Shown: positions 23,300 through 35,651, counted from the stretch's first letter. The stretch: DNA of 64,000 nucleotides from Gordionus sp. m RMFG-2023 (GCF_954871325.1 NC_088777.1:22235366-22299365), one strand, 5' to 3'. Translations and numbers: made by a program. Notes: generated by a model not told the origin, from the letters alone.

Positions 23300-23519
23300 A
23301 GATTCTGGTTGGGCAAATATAATTACTTTTGGTCTTTATCCAATATCTTAACTTCCTTCGGTAAGCTTGCGTTAACTTTTTATAAAGATTTAAGATTCTC
23401 ATTTGCAAGCTCTCTGGCAATCCGAGAAGGTTTCGTCTTAAGACAGATAATCATAGCGATCCTTAAAGCTAACTACATAAGCTTCAACGGCAGTCTTCTT
23501 TCCAAGGACCTTTCCTAGA
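23300..23519 (+). pseudogene. LINE C-terminal fragment
   Basis: The frame FGKLALTFYKDLRF, then VLRQIIIAILKANYISFNGS, ends in a stop. It matches FGSKVQRFFKDLGK and LFLRQRLTTAIIRSNYLSF at 46021-46331 residue by residue. Both are the extreme C-terminus of one non-LTR retrotransposon family, after the reverse transcriptase. It is a 5'-truncated, diverged copy. Confidence 0.7.
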
Positions 23520-24879
23520 CTTACTCCTCCTTCCTTATTTCTTTTACGTTTTATGCTATATTCCTTCCTTATTTACTAGATTAACCTGTTTTTTATATAG
23601 TTACTATTAATTATTATAGATTTAATTCTATTAATTATATTTTGTACAATGCCCTTTTGTCCGGGATTCGATAGATAACTTTAAACTTAAAATGTAAATA
23701 TCAAGGATGTGCTTGCAGAAATTGTTATCTCTTCAAATTCTCCAACATGACCATTTATTTTCTCATCAAAAAAAGTATGAATTTAAAACTTTAATCAAGC
23801 AATATACCTAGAAAGTAAATATATATTTGTCTTGGGTAAAAAATCCCTCTTTGCTCTCATTCGACTTATTAGAACCAAATTGACGGTAAGGCAGAATTTT
23901 GACATAAGAAACTTAAAATAGATTTTCGCGATAAATATGTAGAGATTTGTATATATTATTTTATATAAACATGCATAATCAAATAAAGATATATAAATTC
24001 GCAATTGACAAAAATTTACCAATTTTGTCTAGATTAATCCAGCTTTTTTTATCCTTTTATTCACATAAAATCCCCCAAACTCACTTTTAGAATATGGCAG
24101 GTCTATATAGCACATAACTAAATTTAAATAATTTTTCATATGGCCCTACCCCATATGCGACCTATTAACCTTAACTTTATTCTTGTCCTAAATATACTTT
24201 TCTATTATGTCGTGCTTAACACATACACAAACAAGACATTCGCCTATGCAAATTTCTTGTCAAGATAAGATTTACTTTTCTATCCTAGCTTTAATATACA
24301 GCTAACGCTGTTAAGCAATTTGGTAACAGACCTTAGTCTGAACTAGTTTTGGATAAAAACTAATAAATACTTATGGGCGCTTCTCTGAATATATAAGTAT
24401 CTTTAAGATTTTACCAAGCATAGGGAATTTTTATTTGTTGCATAGCTCTAAGCTAACCGCTGCTCAGCAGCCCTAAGCAGGGGTTCGAACCGAACCGCAA
24501 AACCTGAACGAACCTTTATGATTTTCTGAACCTTAACCGAACTGTTATGAAGAAAATATTAAAAGAGCGAACCGAACCGTTATAAATATTTTTGGTTCAA
24601 AACGGTTTTAAAAATAATTAATTTTAAATTATTAACCTAAATTTAAAATTTTAGTTTTCTTTGGGGGCATTTTTTAAATTGGTGAATTCTTTTCAAATTA
24701 AATATTTCCATATTATCAACATTATATATCAAATTAAATATTTTTATATTATCAACATTATATATCAAATTTTTTCTTTAAATACTTAATTTATAAGAGA
24801 TTAGACAATTATCTGTTAATTAGATAAGATATCTTAAAATCAGACATAATTATTCTTGGCTAAATTAAATTTTTTATCT

Positions 24880-25860
24880 CATTATAAAAACTTGGATCAT
24901 AGAATTTAAATGACAATAAATAAAATAGTCAGCAATATTTTAATGATATAATAATTTTTTATTTATAATCATTGTTTTTTTAAATTCAGAATTTTAATAT
25001 TATAAATTATTTATTATTATAATATGTTAGTTAGCATTTACCATTATCATATATGCAAAATAAAAAAATATGATTAAAGAATGGCATTTGTAATGAATAT
25101 TTTTCTAAATCTGTATTTTTAAATAATAAAAATCTTACTATAAATCGTTTAAATAAGTTAATTAACATTGCATTAAATTATTTTTATACTTTTATTTATT
25201 TATTAATGTGTTTTATATTTAAATAAACTTACAGTGAATTAAAAATAGGAATTACATTTTGATGTTAAACTAAATATAAATACTATAGCTTAACTTAAAT
25301 TACCTATTCTGTCATATTATATTAACATCTAACAGAAATAAAGTACTGACCAATTTTTATATAATATTGTTTTACAATAATTTCTTATTAATTGATATAT
25401 TCAAAAAAAGTTTATCTTAGTTTATATAGAATATATCAGAGTGGGTAATTTGAATTAAACTATACTAGTTATATTTAGTTTAACATCAAAATGTAATTCC
25501 TATTTTTAAATGTAAGTCTATTTAATATAAAACACATAATTAAAAGTATAAAACAATTTAATGCAATGTTAGTTAACTTATTTAAACTGAAGATTTATAG
25601 TAAGATTTTTATTATTTAAAAATACAGATTTAGAAAAATATTCATTACAAATGCCATTCTTTAATCATATTTTTTTTTATTTTGCATATATGATAATGGT
25701 AAATACTAACTAACATATTATTTTAATAATAAATATTAGAATTCTGAATTTAAAAAAAAATATGATTTTTATAAATAAAAAATTATTATATCATTAAAAT
25801 ATTTATTGCTGACCATTTTATTTATTGTCATTTAAATTCTATAATCCAAGTTATTTAAAA
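24880..25860. repeat. Long inverted repeat inside hAT (hairpin arms)
   Basis: Left arm about 24880-25314 and right arm about 25440-25860 are near-complementary, separated by about 125 nt. Example pairs: AACATTGCATTAAATT near 25165 with AATTTAATGCAATGTT near 25557, and TTTGATGTTAAACTAAATA near 25258 with the reverse near 25475. A transcript crossing it would fold into a hairpin of more than 400 bp. It lies directly upstream of the BED frame. Confidence 0.85.
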
Positions 25861-25962
25861 AAATAAAATTGAAGGTAAAATTGTTTCTATTAAGCTTTTT
25901 TATTTATTCTATTTATATAATAAAAGATTTTCATCTATCATCATATAGCTTTTTAGTTATAA

Positions 25963-26409
25963 ATGGTTCGGGAAAAGTCAAATCCTGTGTGTTCCTATTT
26001 TAAATTAGATATCATAAAAAATCAAACTATTTGTAAAATAGAAGATTGTGGTAAGGTCTTAACTGGGGACCATGCTGCAAATCTTGAACGATATATAGAA
26101 AGATTCCACAATAGGGAATTCAAGTTATTAAGAAAAAAGAAAGAAAATTTGACTATTAAAAAAATTCAAATAACGAAAACTGCAAACCAGTATAATACAA
26201 TCCAAGATGCTTTTAAGTCCAACACTACTACAATACAAATCAATATAAATAAAGAAACTTTAATCCGCTCCTGCACCGAGCTAATAACAGTTCACGGTAG
26301 GCCAATAAAATCAATTGACGACAAAGCATTTCGAAATATTATAGATCCAATAATTATAGGATTGGGTGGAAATTTAACTATCAATTTGGAAAAAAAGATT
26401 TTTCTCTAA
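25963..26409 (+). CDS. BED zinc-finger protein, N-terminal part of hAT transposase (148 aa)
   Basis: Starts MVREKSNPVCSYFKLD. The DNA-binding BED finger is visible at about residues 8-52: aromatic residues in VCSYF, cysteines in TICKIEDCGKV, and a histidine pair in RYIERFHN. Residues 95-130 read CTELITVHGRPIKSIDDKAF, the segment that in full hAT transposases links the finger to the catalytic core. The frame then stops; no RNase H-like domain follows before the element's right end. It is uninterrupted, unlike most coding pieces here. It could bind element ends without catalysis and so act as a repressor, or be a passive remnant; the sequence alone cannot decide. Confidence 0.75.
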   Translation: MVREKSNPVCSYFKLDIIKNQTICKIEDCGKVLTGDHAANLERYIERFHNREFKLLRKKKENLTIKKIQITKTANQYNTIQDAFKSNTTTIQININKETLIRSCTELITVHGRPIKSIDDKAFRNIIDPIIIGLGGNLTINLEKKIFL

Positions 26410-27310
26410 AATTAATATATACATGGTTAATGATGAATTTTTTTTAAAATTAAATTTATAAAAACCGGAACAAACCGAAAAGAACCGTTATAAATTATAA
26501 ACCGAACCGAACCGATATGATTTTTTTTTAAAAAACCGAAATGGAACAAAACCTTTATAAAATTTTAAACTAAAAATCGGAACGAACCGAACCGTTATAC
26601 TAAACGGTTCGAAACCCTGGCCCTAAGTGTCTATTAGATTTTACCGAATCTAGTCAATATGGTATCTAAGAAAATTAAGTATTTCTCATATGCAAAGATT
26701 AACCCTAGCCCACATCAGGCCTTGCTATGAACCGCGTAGAAATACATTTGTCAATATCCCTAGTATACCAAAATGTGAAAATTTTTATATAAAATTTATG
26801 GAAAAACAGTTTACAACGGCTACGCATTATCATTGATTAAATATTATTTTAGAGAAGAATGAAACATATGTGGAAGAAATTAATAAATTTTTTTTAAACT
26901 TTCCCCTTTTTCTAATTTAAAAAAATATTAAAATTTGGATATTTCTGTCCGGGTTTATTTTGCCCGATGTCATTTTGTTCGGGTACTTTTGTCCAAGACC
27001 TTCTGACCGATTTAAGCCTATATCAGAGATGCGCAATGGAAGGGTTTTTAACAATATTTAAATATTTGTAACCATCTCGCCCATCCGTGTTTTTTTTAAA
27101 TTCAGCCACTCGCCCGCCCATTTAAAATCATGTTTAAAAATTATTTGATTGTTAGCTCTTTATTTTAATATATTATAAAATAGGTAATAATATGAAATTT
27201 TTATAAATATTAGCTAGTTTTGCTTACTCCTATATTTTAGAATATTTTAACCCGGTGTCCATTCTTAGAGATATTTAACCCGTTCGCTCATGCTAGGGTT
27301 CCTGAATTAT

Positions 27311-27432
27311 TTTGTTAAACGACCTCGATTTGAGTCAATTTTTAAAAACGGCTTACTCAATATTTTAACCAGAAAAAGATTGCCAAGTCCCAAGATTTTG
27401 CTTAGATGAATTCGAGCCGTTTAACAACACTA
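27311..27432. mobile_element. Degenerate MITE of the AACAACACTA family
   Basis: Reads TTGTTAAACGACCTCGATTTG at the left and CGAGCCGTTTAACAACACTA at the right, about 120 bp. It keeps GCTTACTCAATATTTTAACC of the 17517 MITE but lost the middle. Confidence 0.65.
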
Positions 27433-27806
27433 TTTTTAAAAGATACCTAAAATAAAATTTTTCCTTGTCACCCACAGATAAATGATAATTATCAAATTAT
27501 TTTCCCGGCCCGATTTTTAAATAGTTTAGGGTTCGGCCAGATCCCAAATATTTAAAAATTTTAGATCAGAGTCGGATTAGGCTTGCAGGCCTACAAGATT
27601 CCCTCAAAATTCAATTTTTGCTTTTCAATTTGCTTATATTTCATAAAAAAATTCGATAACGATATAAATGAACAAAAATATAACACATCAGAAACAGAAC
27701 AATAAAATATACTTTAAAGTGGGTGCTCGGTTCGAAAGATTGGGTCAATGTGTCTAGTTCATACCAAAAATCATGCTAATTTATAACCAAGCAATTTAAC
27801 AACACT

Positions 27807-28344
27807 CTAAAACCCCACTAAAGAATTTACATTTTCTTGAGTATAAATGAAGGGTTAATATAAGAAGTTTAAAGAACGACAATTTTTATTAGCACAAAGT
27901 ATATTAGAAGAAAATTTAAAGAAAATGATTTTATTCGTTAATCAAATTCTAAACAGTACATGATTTAAATTTAAGATACTGTAATTACACCACTGTTACG
28001 ATAAAAATTTTATTAAATAAAGTGAGAGAGAAATTTTGCCAATACCGAATATTGATGCCACAATGGGCTGAGTTTTTATTTCGCAATTTGTTTTGGTATC
28101 GGTTAGAAAACAGACATCTTGCATTTTCCATAATAAATGTTTCATTATATCGCACACGCTACATTTGGATAGTTTCCAAGCCCTCATAAGGTAAGCTCCT
28201 TGACTTTAGTATTCAAATACATTTACATTAACCAAATTTTCTCAGACAATGATATATTAGAGATACTTTAAAATTTATTAATTTGATTATAAGTGGAGAT
28301 ACTTGATTTCAGATATCCTTACCGATTCCGATAGATATTCCTAT
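27807..28344. other. Gap, nothing recognised
   Basis: AT-rich. A 63-codon minus-strand frame at 27996-28187 (MRAWKLSKCSVCDIMKHLLW) is not recognised and has no support from context. Confidence 0.35.
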
Positions 28345-28772
28345 CAGAGCCTTCATAGGGACCGGGATGAGTCTTTTTTATATTATTTTCTAGCATTACT
28401 TGGCCAGGCCTGGGTTTTTGAAAAATTTAATGGGCTTACTTAAAAAAATTTTATTTAAATTTAGCATATTTAAATAGTTGCTAACTTAAAAAATATTGCT
28501 TTCTTCTAATAATGATAATTTTTAGATTGTAAACAAAATGATTGCCTAAATAATTTTCATTAAATACAATAAATTAAATTAAATATTTGGATATGAGCTT
28601 GGGAAATTTTATGAAACTTATAGACTATGCCTGGGCTTGGGAATTTTATCCATTATTAAATATAGGCGGGACCTGGGCATAAATCTTTTTAACATAGGGC
28701 CTGGTCCTAAAAATTTTTTATGTCGAGTCTAGGTCGGGCCTGATCAGAAAATTAAGCCAATGAAGGTCTCTG
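28345..28772. mobile_element. GC-block MITE (428 bp)
   Basis: Ends CAGAGCCTTCATAGGG and CCAATGAAGGTCTCTG form an inverted pair. The interior alternates AT-rich DNA with blocks such as GGCCAGGCCTGGG and TCGGGCCTGATC. The flanks (ATTCCTAT, ATTACATC) are only loosely alike. Same style as the elements at 19747, 44158, 48070 and 51324. Confidence 0.7.
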
Positions 28773-28920
28773 ATTACATCTTTTTCAAATGTTATACGAT
28801 CCGATTTCGAACTGTCAATTATTTTTTTGAGAACTCAACTTACATTTTTGATGTTTTTTATTTTTTTAGAACTCAACTTACATTTTTTGATGTTTTTAAA
28901 AAAAATATATATATAATTTA

Positions 28921-30122
28921 CAGAGTTGTTAAAAGATACTTTTTAAATGGATCTAGATACTGATACAGATACAGCTTCTAAAAAGTTATCTTGATACAGA
29001 TACAATTTAAAATGTATCTATATACAGATACATTTTTTATTATATTAGGATTCTATTGTGAAAATTCATGAAATGATCTAAAAAATTTATTGACTCGATA
29101 TCACATTTATTTAAGATATTAATATAATATATGATTAATATAAATAATTATTATATATCATTAATATAATATATGATTAAATGATTATAAATAATTATTA
29201 GATTTCAGTAACAACCACTGTCTGTCGGCGAATTATATTCTTTTGTGGAGTTAATGTTTTGATCATTTTTATAAATGAAGAATTTTCAACAATTAAAAAT
29301 GGCTGAATGCTATCTATAATAAAATCAGTTATTAAATCATCTAAAGTGGTTTGGGTTAAAGTCTGAGGTCTCTTGGAAAAAAAATCAATGGACGATGAGC
29401 CTAGTCTAATATTTTCTTTAATAGATTTTTTTCTCCTTCCCCTTTTTTATTTGAATTAAGAGTGTTTGATATTATCTTAAAATTAAAATTGTAAACATTT
29501 ATTTAGTATCTATACCCTTAAATGTTGCAAGTTGAGGTAATGCTAACTGAAATTTGCATATTTTTTGGTAGACATGGCAAACATTTTACTAACAGAGATT
29601 TGTTTTTCTTTATTTTGAGATATTCTTTTAAAATATGGTCTATAAATTGGCCATGGAAGAATGTCGTCATTTTCGTCATCAATATTAATCTTAAAAATTT
29701 ATATAATAATTAATATAATAGAATAGAATAAAATACCAATTCCATTGCAATTAAAAATAGCAAATTCCTTGGGATGGATTGTAATATCAGAATTTGCTTG
29801 TTATTGATAACTCGGACATAATATTTAATTAATATTTATATATTCTTTTTTATATATAAGTTTTAATATATTACATATATATATATAATTTTTTAATATA
29901 TATATTAATATTAAGTTATATGCTCATATGAAATAAAATAAATTTTACATTCAAGTATTTTTATTTATAATATAAAAAAGCGTTAAATAATCAAAATATA
30001 TCTTAAAAAGTATCTAAAAACAGATACAGATACCTCTAAAATAATATCTAGATACAGACACTTTAATCAAAAATCTATCTAGATACAGATACCACATTTT
30101 TCTAGATACTTTAACAACTCTG
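28921..30122 (-). mobile_element. Non-autonomous hAT (1.2 kb) with exact TSD
   Basis: Left end CAGAGTTGTTAAAAGATACT, right end AGATACTTTAACAACTCTG; both sides flanked by ATAATTTA (28913-28920, 30123-30130). The ends carry dense GATACAGATAC repeats. The minus strand encodes worn N-terminal hAT parts: a finger leader (DDILPWPIYRPYFK) near 29650-29500 and LTQTTLDDLITDFIIDSIQP near 29370-29300. The catalytic half is missing. Confidence 0.9.
29185..29430 (-). pseudogene. hAT transposase N-terminal segment
   Basis: Reads KENIRLGSSSIDFFSKRPQT, then DDLITDFIIDSIQPFLIVEN, then SFIKMIKTLTPQKNIIRR. This is the well-known stretch between the BED finger and the first catalytic motif of hAT transposases. 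It opens within the element and ends in a stop, so it cannot encode a working transposase. Confidence 0.75.
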
Positions 30123-30130
30123 ATAATTTA

Positions 30131-30984
30131 TACAATATAAATTAATTACTAATATTCAAAAATAATAATCAAGCTTTAACAGGAAAAACCATTGTAAAAT
30201 CATAATATAACCATAAATATTTACATTAATATTAAATTTTAATCAGATTTATTTGAAATCTTAAAAATTGGAAAAATTTCGAACATATATTCCTACAACA
30301 TCTAAAAATACGTCATAATAAAACGCCATGAGTGTTTATTTTTAAGAGTGTGAATTAATTAGGACTATGAACCCTCCTTCTAAAAAAAGGGCTCAGTGTG
30401 TTCTGGTTCAGTGAAATATCTCTAAACCAGGTTCGGGTTCAGTTGGGAAAATTTAGTAAAAATAACAGAAACATCAGATTTTTTATTAACTTTATTTTAC
30501 TATATTTAGTCCTTGCCATAAAAATAATTTATCATTATAATTAGAATATAAGCAAATTAATTACCATGATATCTTCCAAAATCGAGATGTTAAAATTAAA
30601 ATATCGATTTTTTATACCTAACTTTGACATTGCAACTTATATTTAATAAAGCTATTTAACCTTGTGATTATGTTCTTTTCTTTGGCCTTTTATTTAATTA
30701 TCACAAACAAAAATAAATATTCCTAAAATATATATTATTAAGTATTATATTTATTAAAAAGGTTGAAAAATATGCTGGCCAAATTTTAAATTTTTACATA
30801 AATTAGTGATTAACAGTTCAATTTGAGTCGATTTTTAAAGATGGATAACTCAATATTTTACCCAAAATATATGATAAGCCTAAAGGTTTTGTTTATAAAT
30901 AGAACAAAGGTTTTGACAGCTGTTGTGATTAACAATAATTTTTATTATTCTAATTATATGTTTTATTCGGTTCCATGTCAATTC
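30131..30984. other. Gap with worn MITE piece
   Basis: About 30805-30930 is a diverged copy of the 17517 MITE family (TTGAGTCGATTTTTAAAGATGG, AACTCAATATTTTACCC). The rest is plain AT-rich DNA. Confidence 0.45.
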
Positions 30985-31290
30985 AGCGAAACTTTTATCG
31001 CGAATGGATTTTATAGCGAATACTATTGCAATATCGAGAATTTTTTATAGCGAACTTTATACCGAATACATTACCGCGAATACAATATCGCGAAATTTTT
31101 AAAGCGAATACATTACCGCGAAAATTTTATAGCGAAACCTTTATCACGAAATCAAGCGAATATATTACCGCGAAACTTTAATCGCGAAAATTTTCTAGCG
31201 AAGTTATTATCGCGAAACCCAAACGCGAAGACAATATAGCGACAATTATTTCGAGGAACATATATCGCGAAGATATTATAGCGAATTTAA
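30985..31290. repeat. Degenerate array of ATCGCGAA / TAGCGAA units
   Basis: About 300 bp made of some 15-20 short units alternating words such as TTACCGCGAA, TTATCGCGAA, TATAGCGAA and AATTTTATAGCGAA, spacing about 12-25 bp. It is the richest CpG patch in an otherwise CpG-poor region. It sits about 0.9 kb upstream of a MULE transposase and might be a MULE terminal region, but no matching array is seen downstream. Confidence 0.75.
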
Positions 31291-32160
31291 TATCGCGATA
31301 ATTGCTAATAATGACTAATTTATTTTGAAACATTTTTTTATAATTATATTATTTGTATAATATTTTTTTTTAAAAAAAGGTGGAAGATTGATTCAATGAT
31401 AGTTTCTAATTTTCTTTTAACCTTTAAATTTATATAATGATTATTAAACTTAGATCTGGTTTATGAAATTTGTTATTGGAATATACTTTTTCCCGATCCT
31501 ATCCTTTTCCTCGAAGTTCTTATTTTATAAGAGCGAACAAGGAACTCAGCTTTATCAATATATTAATCATTGAGTTTATTAGTTAAATCTTGATTACTGG
31601 CGAAATTGATATCTGGGTAGCATTTATATTTATTGTGACTTAATATTTATAAATTTATCAATCAGTTTTGCCCAGAGTTGGCAAGTCAGTCAATTGACCA
31701 GTCAAATGACTAAATTTGACGGGTCAATTGAACGGGGGAATATTTGACCTGGTCAAATGTGATCAAATTTTCTAAAAGATCTTAAGATAAAAATATGTTT
31801 GAAAAAGAAAAAACGATATAAATACATGTGATTACAATGCTGCTATTTATTGAGTTCCTATTAATGAAGTATGTAATATAATAAAAGGATTAGGCATATA
31901 AGGTGGTGATCAAAATTTCAAGTTATATCATAAATTTCAGAAATAAAAGTGGCATGTTTAATAGAAAATCATGGGGAAAGCAGTAACTTCCATAAGAAGC
32001 AATCAGATTCCAATCTCAAGCAGTGGAATTAGCTTTGACCACCATTGCCATTAAGAGAAATGACATTTTATTAACAATTCCTAGATCTATTTCTTCTTCA
32101 GAAAGAAATTGGTCGATTATAAATATTTTCGCCATTCTTTCCTCTTTATTTCGGAGTCTT
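31291..32160. other. Gap with a solo hAT end
   Basis: At about 31672 a hAT-like end CAGAGTTGGCAAGTCAGTCA is followed by TGACC/GGTCA palindromes to about 31770. No matching right end was found. Otherwise featureless. Confidence 0.45.
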
Positions 32161-32167
32161 ATAAAAT

Positions 32168-33693
32168 ATGTTATCAAGCAAAAATAAGGAGATCTTAACC
32201 TTTAAAAATTATTTGTTCCGCCTGGATATAGTCTCAGCTACAAACTATTACAGATGCCTTAACCAAGATATATTAAAATGTCCCGTACGATTAACAAAAA
32301 AAAATGGTAAGATAGAAGAAAATAAAGAAATACACAATCATTCAGAAAATTCAATCGAAATGGAAACCAAGAAAATAATCAATTCAATTAAGAATGAAAT
32401 AATACCATGGAAACTCCAAACTTTATTGTGGCGAAACACGTCAATTAAGTGATTCCATATCAATGGCACTACCATAACCAAAACGTATAATTCACTGAAC
32501 GCAGAGTTCAAACAGTTTTGCACCTCAGAAGCAGCCTTATCGAGCTGGTAATTCCGCATGAATATTCAATTACAGATAAGTACGAGGATTTCATACTTCA
32601 TGATGATGGTCCGGTTAGATTTTCTATAAATTTTAGGAAAAAGTATAACTAAATCCTTCATTTTTATTGCGATAATCTGCTCGATAAGAAACACTTTATT
32701 ATAATTGCTTTTTTATTTATCATGTGTGCTAGGTTTCCGACCATGCTATCATATTTGGAACAAGAAAAAATTTGGACTTCTTAGCTTCATGTGAACATTG
32801 GTTTTCTGTTGGTACATTTAAATCGTTGCCATCTTTATTTACGCAAATTTATACAATTCATGGGATAAAAAATAAAAATGTTTTACCTCTCATATATATA
32901 TTGACCAATAAAAAAGATTATGAAACATATAAAAAAATATTTACTATTAGGTGACAACTTAATATCAACTCCAAAAAAAAATATGACGGATTTCGAAATG
33001 GCCAGTGTAAAAGCTTTCAATGAAGTGTTTCCCAGTTCACAACACAAATGTTGTTATTTCCATTTTGGCCAATCCTTTTGGTGAAACATTCAAAAATATC
33101 CAGAATATAAAACAGATGTGGAATTTAATGTACAACTTAGAATGGGTTTGCTTGGCATTTGTGCCACCTTTAAATGTAGTTGAAACATTTGAATTACTAA
33201 TAAACTCCAAATTTTATTCTAATAATCAATTGTTACTTCAGCCTCTAATTGCTTTTGAAAAAGCTTACATTGGTAAAACATTTGGAAGAGGCAGACTACC
33301 TATTTTGTTTAATATTAAACTATGGTACTCTTACCAATCAACTCTGAACGGGGAAGGGAAAACCAACAACGCCGTTGAAGGATGGCATAGATGCTTCAGT
33401 TCCTTCCTAACAATTCACCATCCAAACATATGGAAATTTATATCAAGTTATCTATATATCTATTATTTTAAAATGATTTAAAAAGTATAAAGATTTACTA
33501 ATAAACTTTATAATTTATATTCTAGGCTTAAAAAAACAACAAGGGTTGACAGAGTTAAAAATTGCTCAATATAATTCTGGTGAGACACCCTTTACCCCTA
33601 GAGAAAAATATCGAAATCTACATGCGAGAATAGTTACAATTGTTTCTGATTTCGAAAATCGATCAAGATTAGATTATCAAAGGAATCGCTATT
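32168..33693 (+). pseudogene. MULE-type transposase with FLYWCH finger, decayed
   Basis: The order of motifs is that of Mutator-like transposases carrying an N-terminal FLYWCH finger. 32168-32452 holds the finger (FKNYLFRLD, YYRC, CPVRL, HNHS). 32570-32640 reads ITDKYEDFILHDDGP. 32770-32950 reads VGTFKSLPSLFTQIYTIHG, with the first catalytic Asp position of the usual DGTFKS replaced by Val. 33020-33480 reads LQPLIAFEKAYIGKTFGRGR and GKTNNAVEGWHRCF. 33530-33690 continues as the C-terminal tail (LTELKIAQYNSG). Frame breaks separate the blocks, and a small intron at about 33475-33525 is possible. Dead copy; terminal repeats not found. Confidence 0.85.
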
Positions 33694-35279
33694 AATATAA
33701 CATTGAATGTTTAATTTTTTAAAATTTTTATCTACAATAATAAAAATTTTGTTTGTTTATAGTCTCAAATTTTTTATACAAAAATATAGGAAGGTCTACT
33801 TTGGTATAAAATTTAGCTGGCTACATACAGACTCATTCATCAAGATATAGATTTTATGAGGGTATTTACAAATTCTTTTATATGTGACGCAGTCTTTCTC
33901 TACCACATCAATCACACGATTAATATTTTAAAAATAACTGCCTTTCGTCATGCATTATAAAATTATTTTAAAATTCATATTCTTAGCTCTTAAGTCATAT
34001 AGTTGTTTTCCCTTATAAATATGGTCACTTTTGATGAGCAACATTATTATAAAATAATACTCAAGGATTACACTAAAGGGCAAAGTTTAAAACGAGGATT
34101 ACATTTTCCTTTTTTAAAGCATGTAAATTTTTTTATATTGCGGTGTTTTTGTCCGATGTTTTTTCCCATGGTTATTTTAACCAGTCTTTGTCCAAATCAA
34201 TGATTCTTTTAAAATTTTACACTTCAGTTATATATTTAAAATAAACTATTGGTTTAGACGATATGATATGGCTATGCTCTTCTTTTTCGTTCACATATTC
34301 AATAAATAAAAAAATCATTTTTTTAAAAACTTTTTATAATGAAATTTATTTTGTAAGGATATTTATTCTGATATAAAAAAATATGGCCTAAAGGGATCTA
34401 TTAAAAAAAGATAATAGTTGCTATACCATTTCCTATTTTAACTTAAGAAAAGGACTGTGGAGAATATAATGTATTTACTTTAACAGGGGCTTGTATACCC
34501 ATCTATAAATGAGATCAACCCTCTCAAAACTTTTAACCTCCTACCAAATATATATAATTTAAAAAAGTAAATACCATTATCCCTCTCCAATTTTATTCAA
34601 ATTGAAAATTATTTCATAACTAACTACCCCCCCCCCCTTTAATTTCAATGATGCTCCAAGTAAAAGTCCCTGCACTCCAATGAGTTCGCATTTCAAGTTA
34701 CGATATTGACCTTTTGGGAAAAAATTGGTTAAATTATTGTTATATTATAGCTCTAAAATTTCTTAAGGTTCATAATTATTTAAAATCATGGAGAATATGG
34801 TAAGAATAACCATTATCAGCTTGGATTTTACAGTTTATAAAATCGTTTTTAAATAAGACAAGGGGGAAGGGCTAAACCTCCCTCACTGGGAAATATGATT
34901 AATAACAATTTTCTTTTAAATTGATAAAACTCCTTCCATATTCTAAATAAAATTATCTCAGAAATTTCTTATTTAAATAGGAATATAAAAAAATCTTACA
35001 AATCTAGGAATAAACAATATCATCATTTTATTTTATAATCCATTTTCACAATTTTTTTTACAAATTATAATTATAAAACGGAACGCTTTTCGGAGAGGTT
35101 AAGCGCACTTAGTTTTACGTTATTAAACAATAGCTCAACCTATTCGCTTGATGAAAATAAGTAGCTATCCTATTTGTTTTAAATTTTACCAAAACCAATC
35201 CATCTCATTTTGATATAACATTTTCCCAAGTTGCCGCAAGTTATGTCATCTGTCGGAAAAGTTTCCAAGCTTAATTTTC
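33694..35279. other. Gap, nothing firmly recognised
   Basis: AT-rich with an 11-C run near 34628. A word at 34145-34200 (TTTTTGTCCGATG, CTTTGTCCAAATC) resembles another at 26945-27000 (TTTTGCCCGATGTC, TTTTGTCCAAGACC); such GTCCG words occur at the ends of some MULE-type elements, so both may be remnants. Confidence 0.35.
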
Positions 35280-35460
35280 TGATGCAAAAAAATTTAAAAA
35301 ATCCCCCACTCCTTAATTAGGTGCCAGATAGGCGATTTGGTTTTTATTTTATTATAAAATTAATTTCTTTTTTTTTATTTAAGATTTTTTGAAATATTAA
35401 ATAAAATTTATAATATTGCCTACAAATTTTTAAAGGAGATGGAAATGGAAGTTAAACTGG
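35280..35460 (+). repeat. Repeat R, 5' part
   Basis: From GATGCAAAAAAATTTAAAAA to GGAGATGGAAATGGAAGTT. The same sequence runs inverted at 39255-39435. Followed at once by a run of about 19 G, after which the similarity stops and the hAT region begins. Confidence 0.85.
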
Positions 35461-35651
35461 GGGGGGGGGGGGGGGGGGGCTAAATATTTAGATGAAAAGT
35501 ATTTTATTTCATCAAATCGAAAAATAAATAACATTAAAAAAATAACATCAAAAAATAAGATAAAAGAATAATGAAATGAGCCTCTCAAAAGGAACAGTTA
35601 CCTAACCAGATATTTAGTATAAAATTATTTTATTTTTATAAAAAAAATTTT

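Larger units (their letters stand above)
24478..26619 (+). mobile_element. hAT element with exact TSD, BED finger ORF and internal hairpin
   Basis: Begins CAGGGGTTCGAACCGAACCG and ends CGGTTCGAAACCCTG. Flanked by GCCCTAAG at 24470-24477 and again at 26620-26627. Both ends carry repeats of GAACCGAACCG. Between them are a long imperfect inverted repeat (24880-25860) and one open reading frame (25963-26409) for only the N-terminal part of a hAT transposase. The catalytic and dimerisation parts are absent, so it must rely on another element to move. The exact TSD suggests a young insertion. Confidence 0.92.
22929..27806. mobile_element. Large TIR element hosting nested insertions (4.9 kb)
   Basis: Left end TAGTGTTGTTAAATGGTTGG, right end ATAACCAAGCAATTTAACAACACT. 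The inverted pairing goes on for well over 80 bp inside (AGCACCCATTCGAG on the left, mirrored by CTCGGTTCGAA-type words on the right). Flanks TCAAAACC and CTAAAACC are similar. It contains a LINE tail (23300-23519), a complete 2.1-kb hAT (24478-26619) and a worn MITE (27311-27432), so it is older than these. Confidence 0.65.

Noticed and set aside
24478-24500. tRNA B box GGTTCGAACC
   Set aside because: Part of the CGGTTCGAACCG terminal repeat of a hAT element; no A box or T run in the right place.
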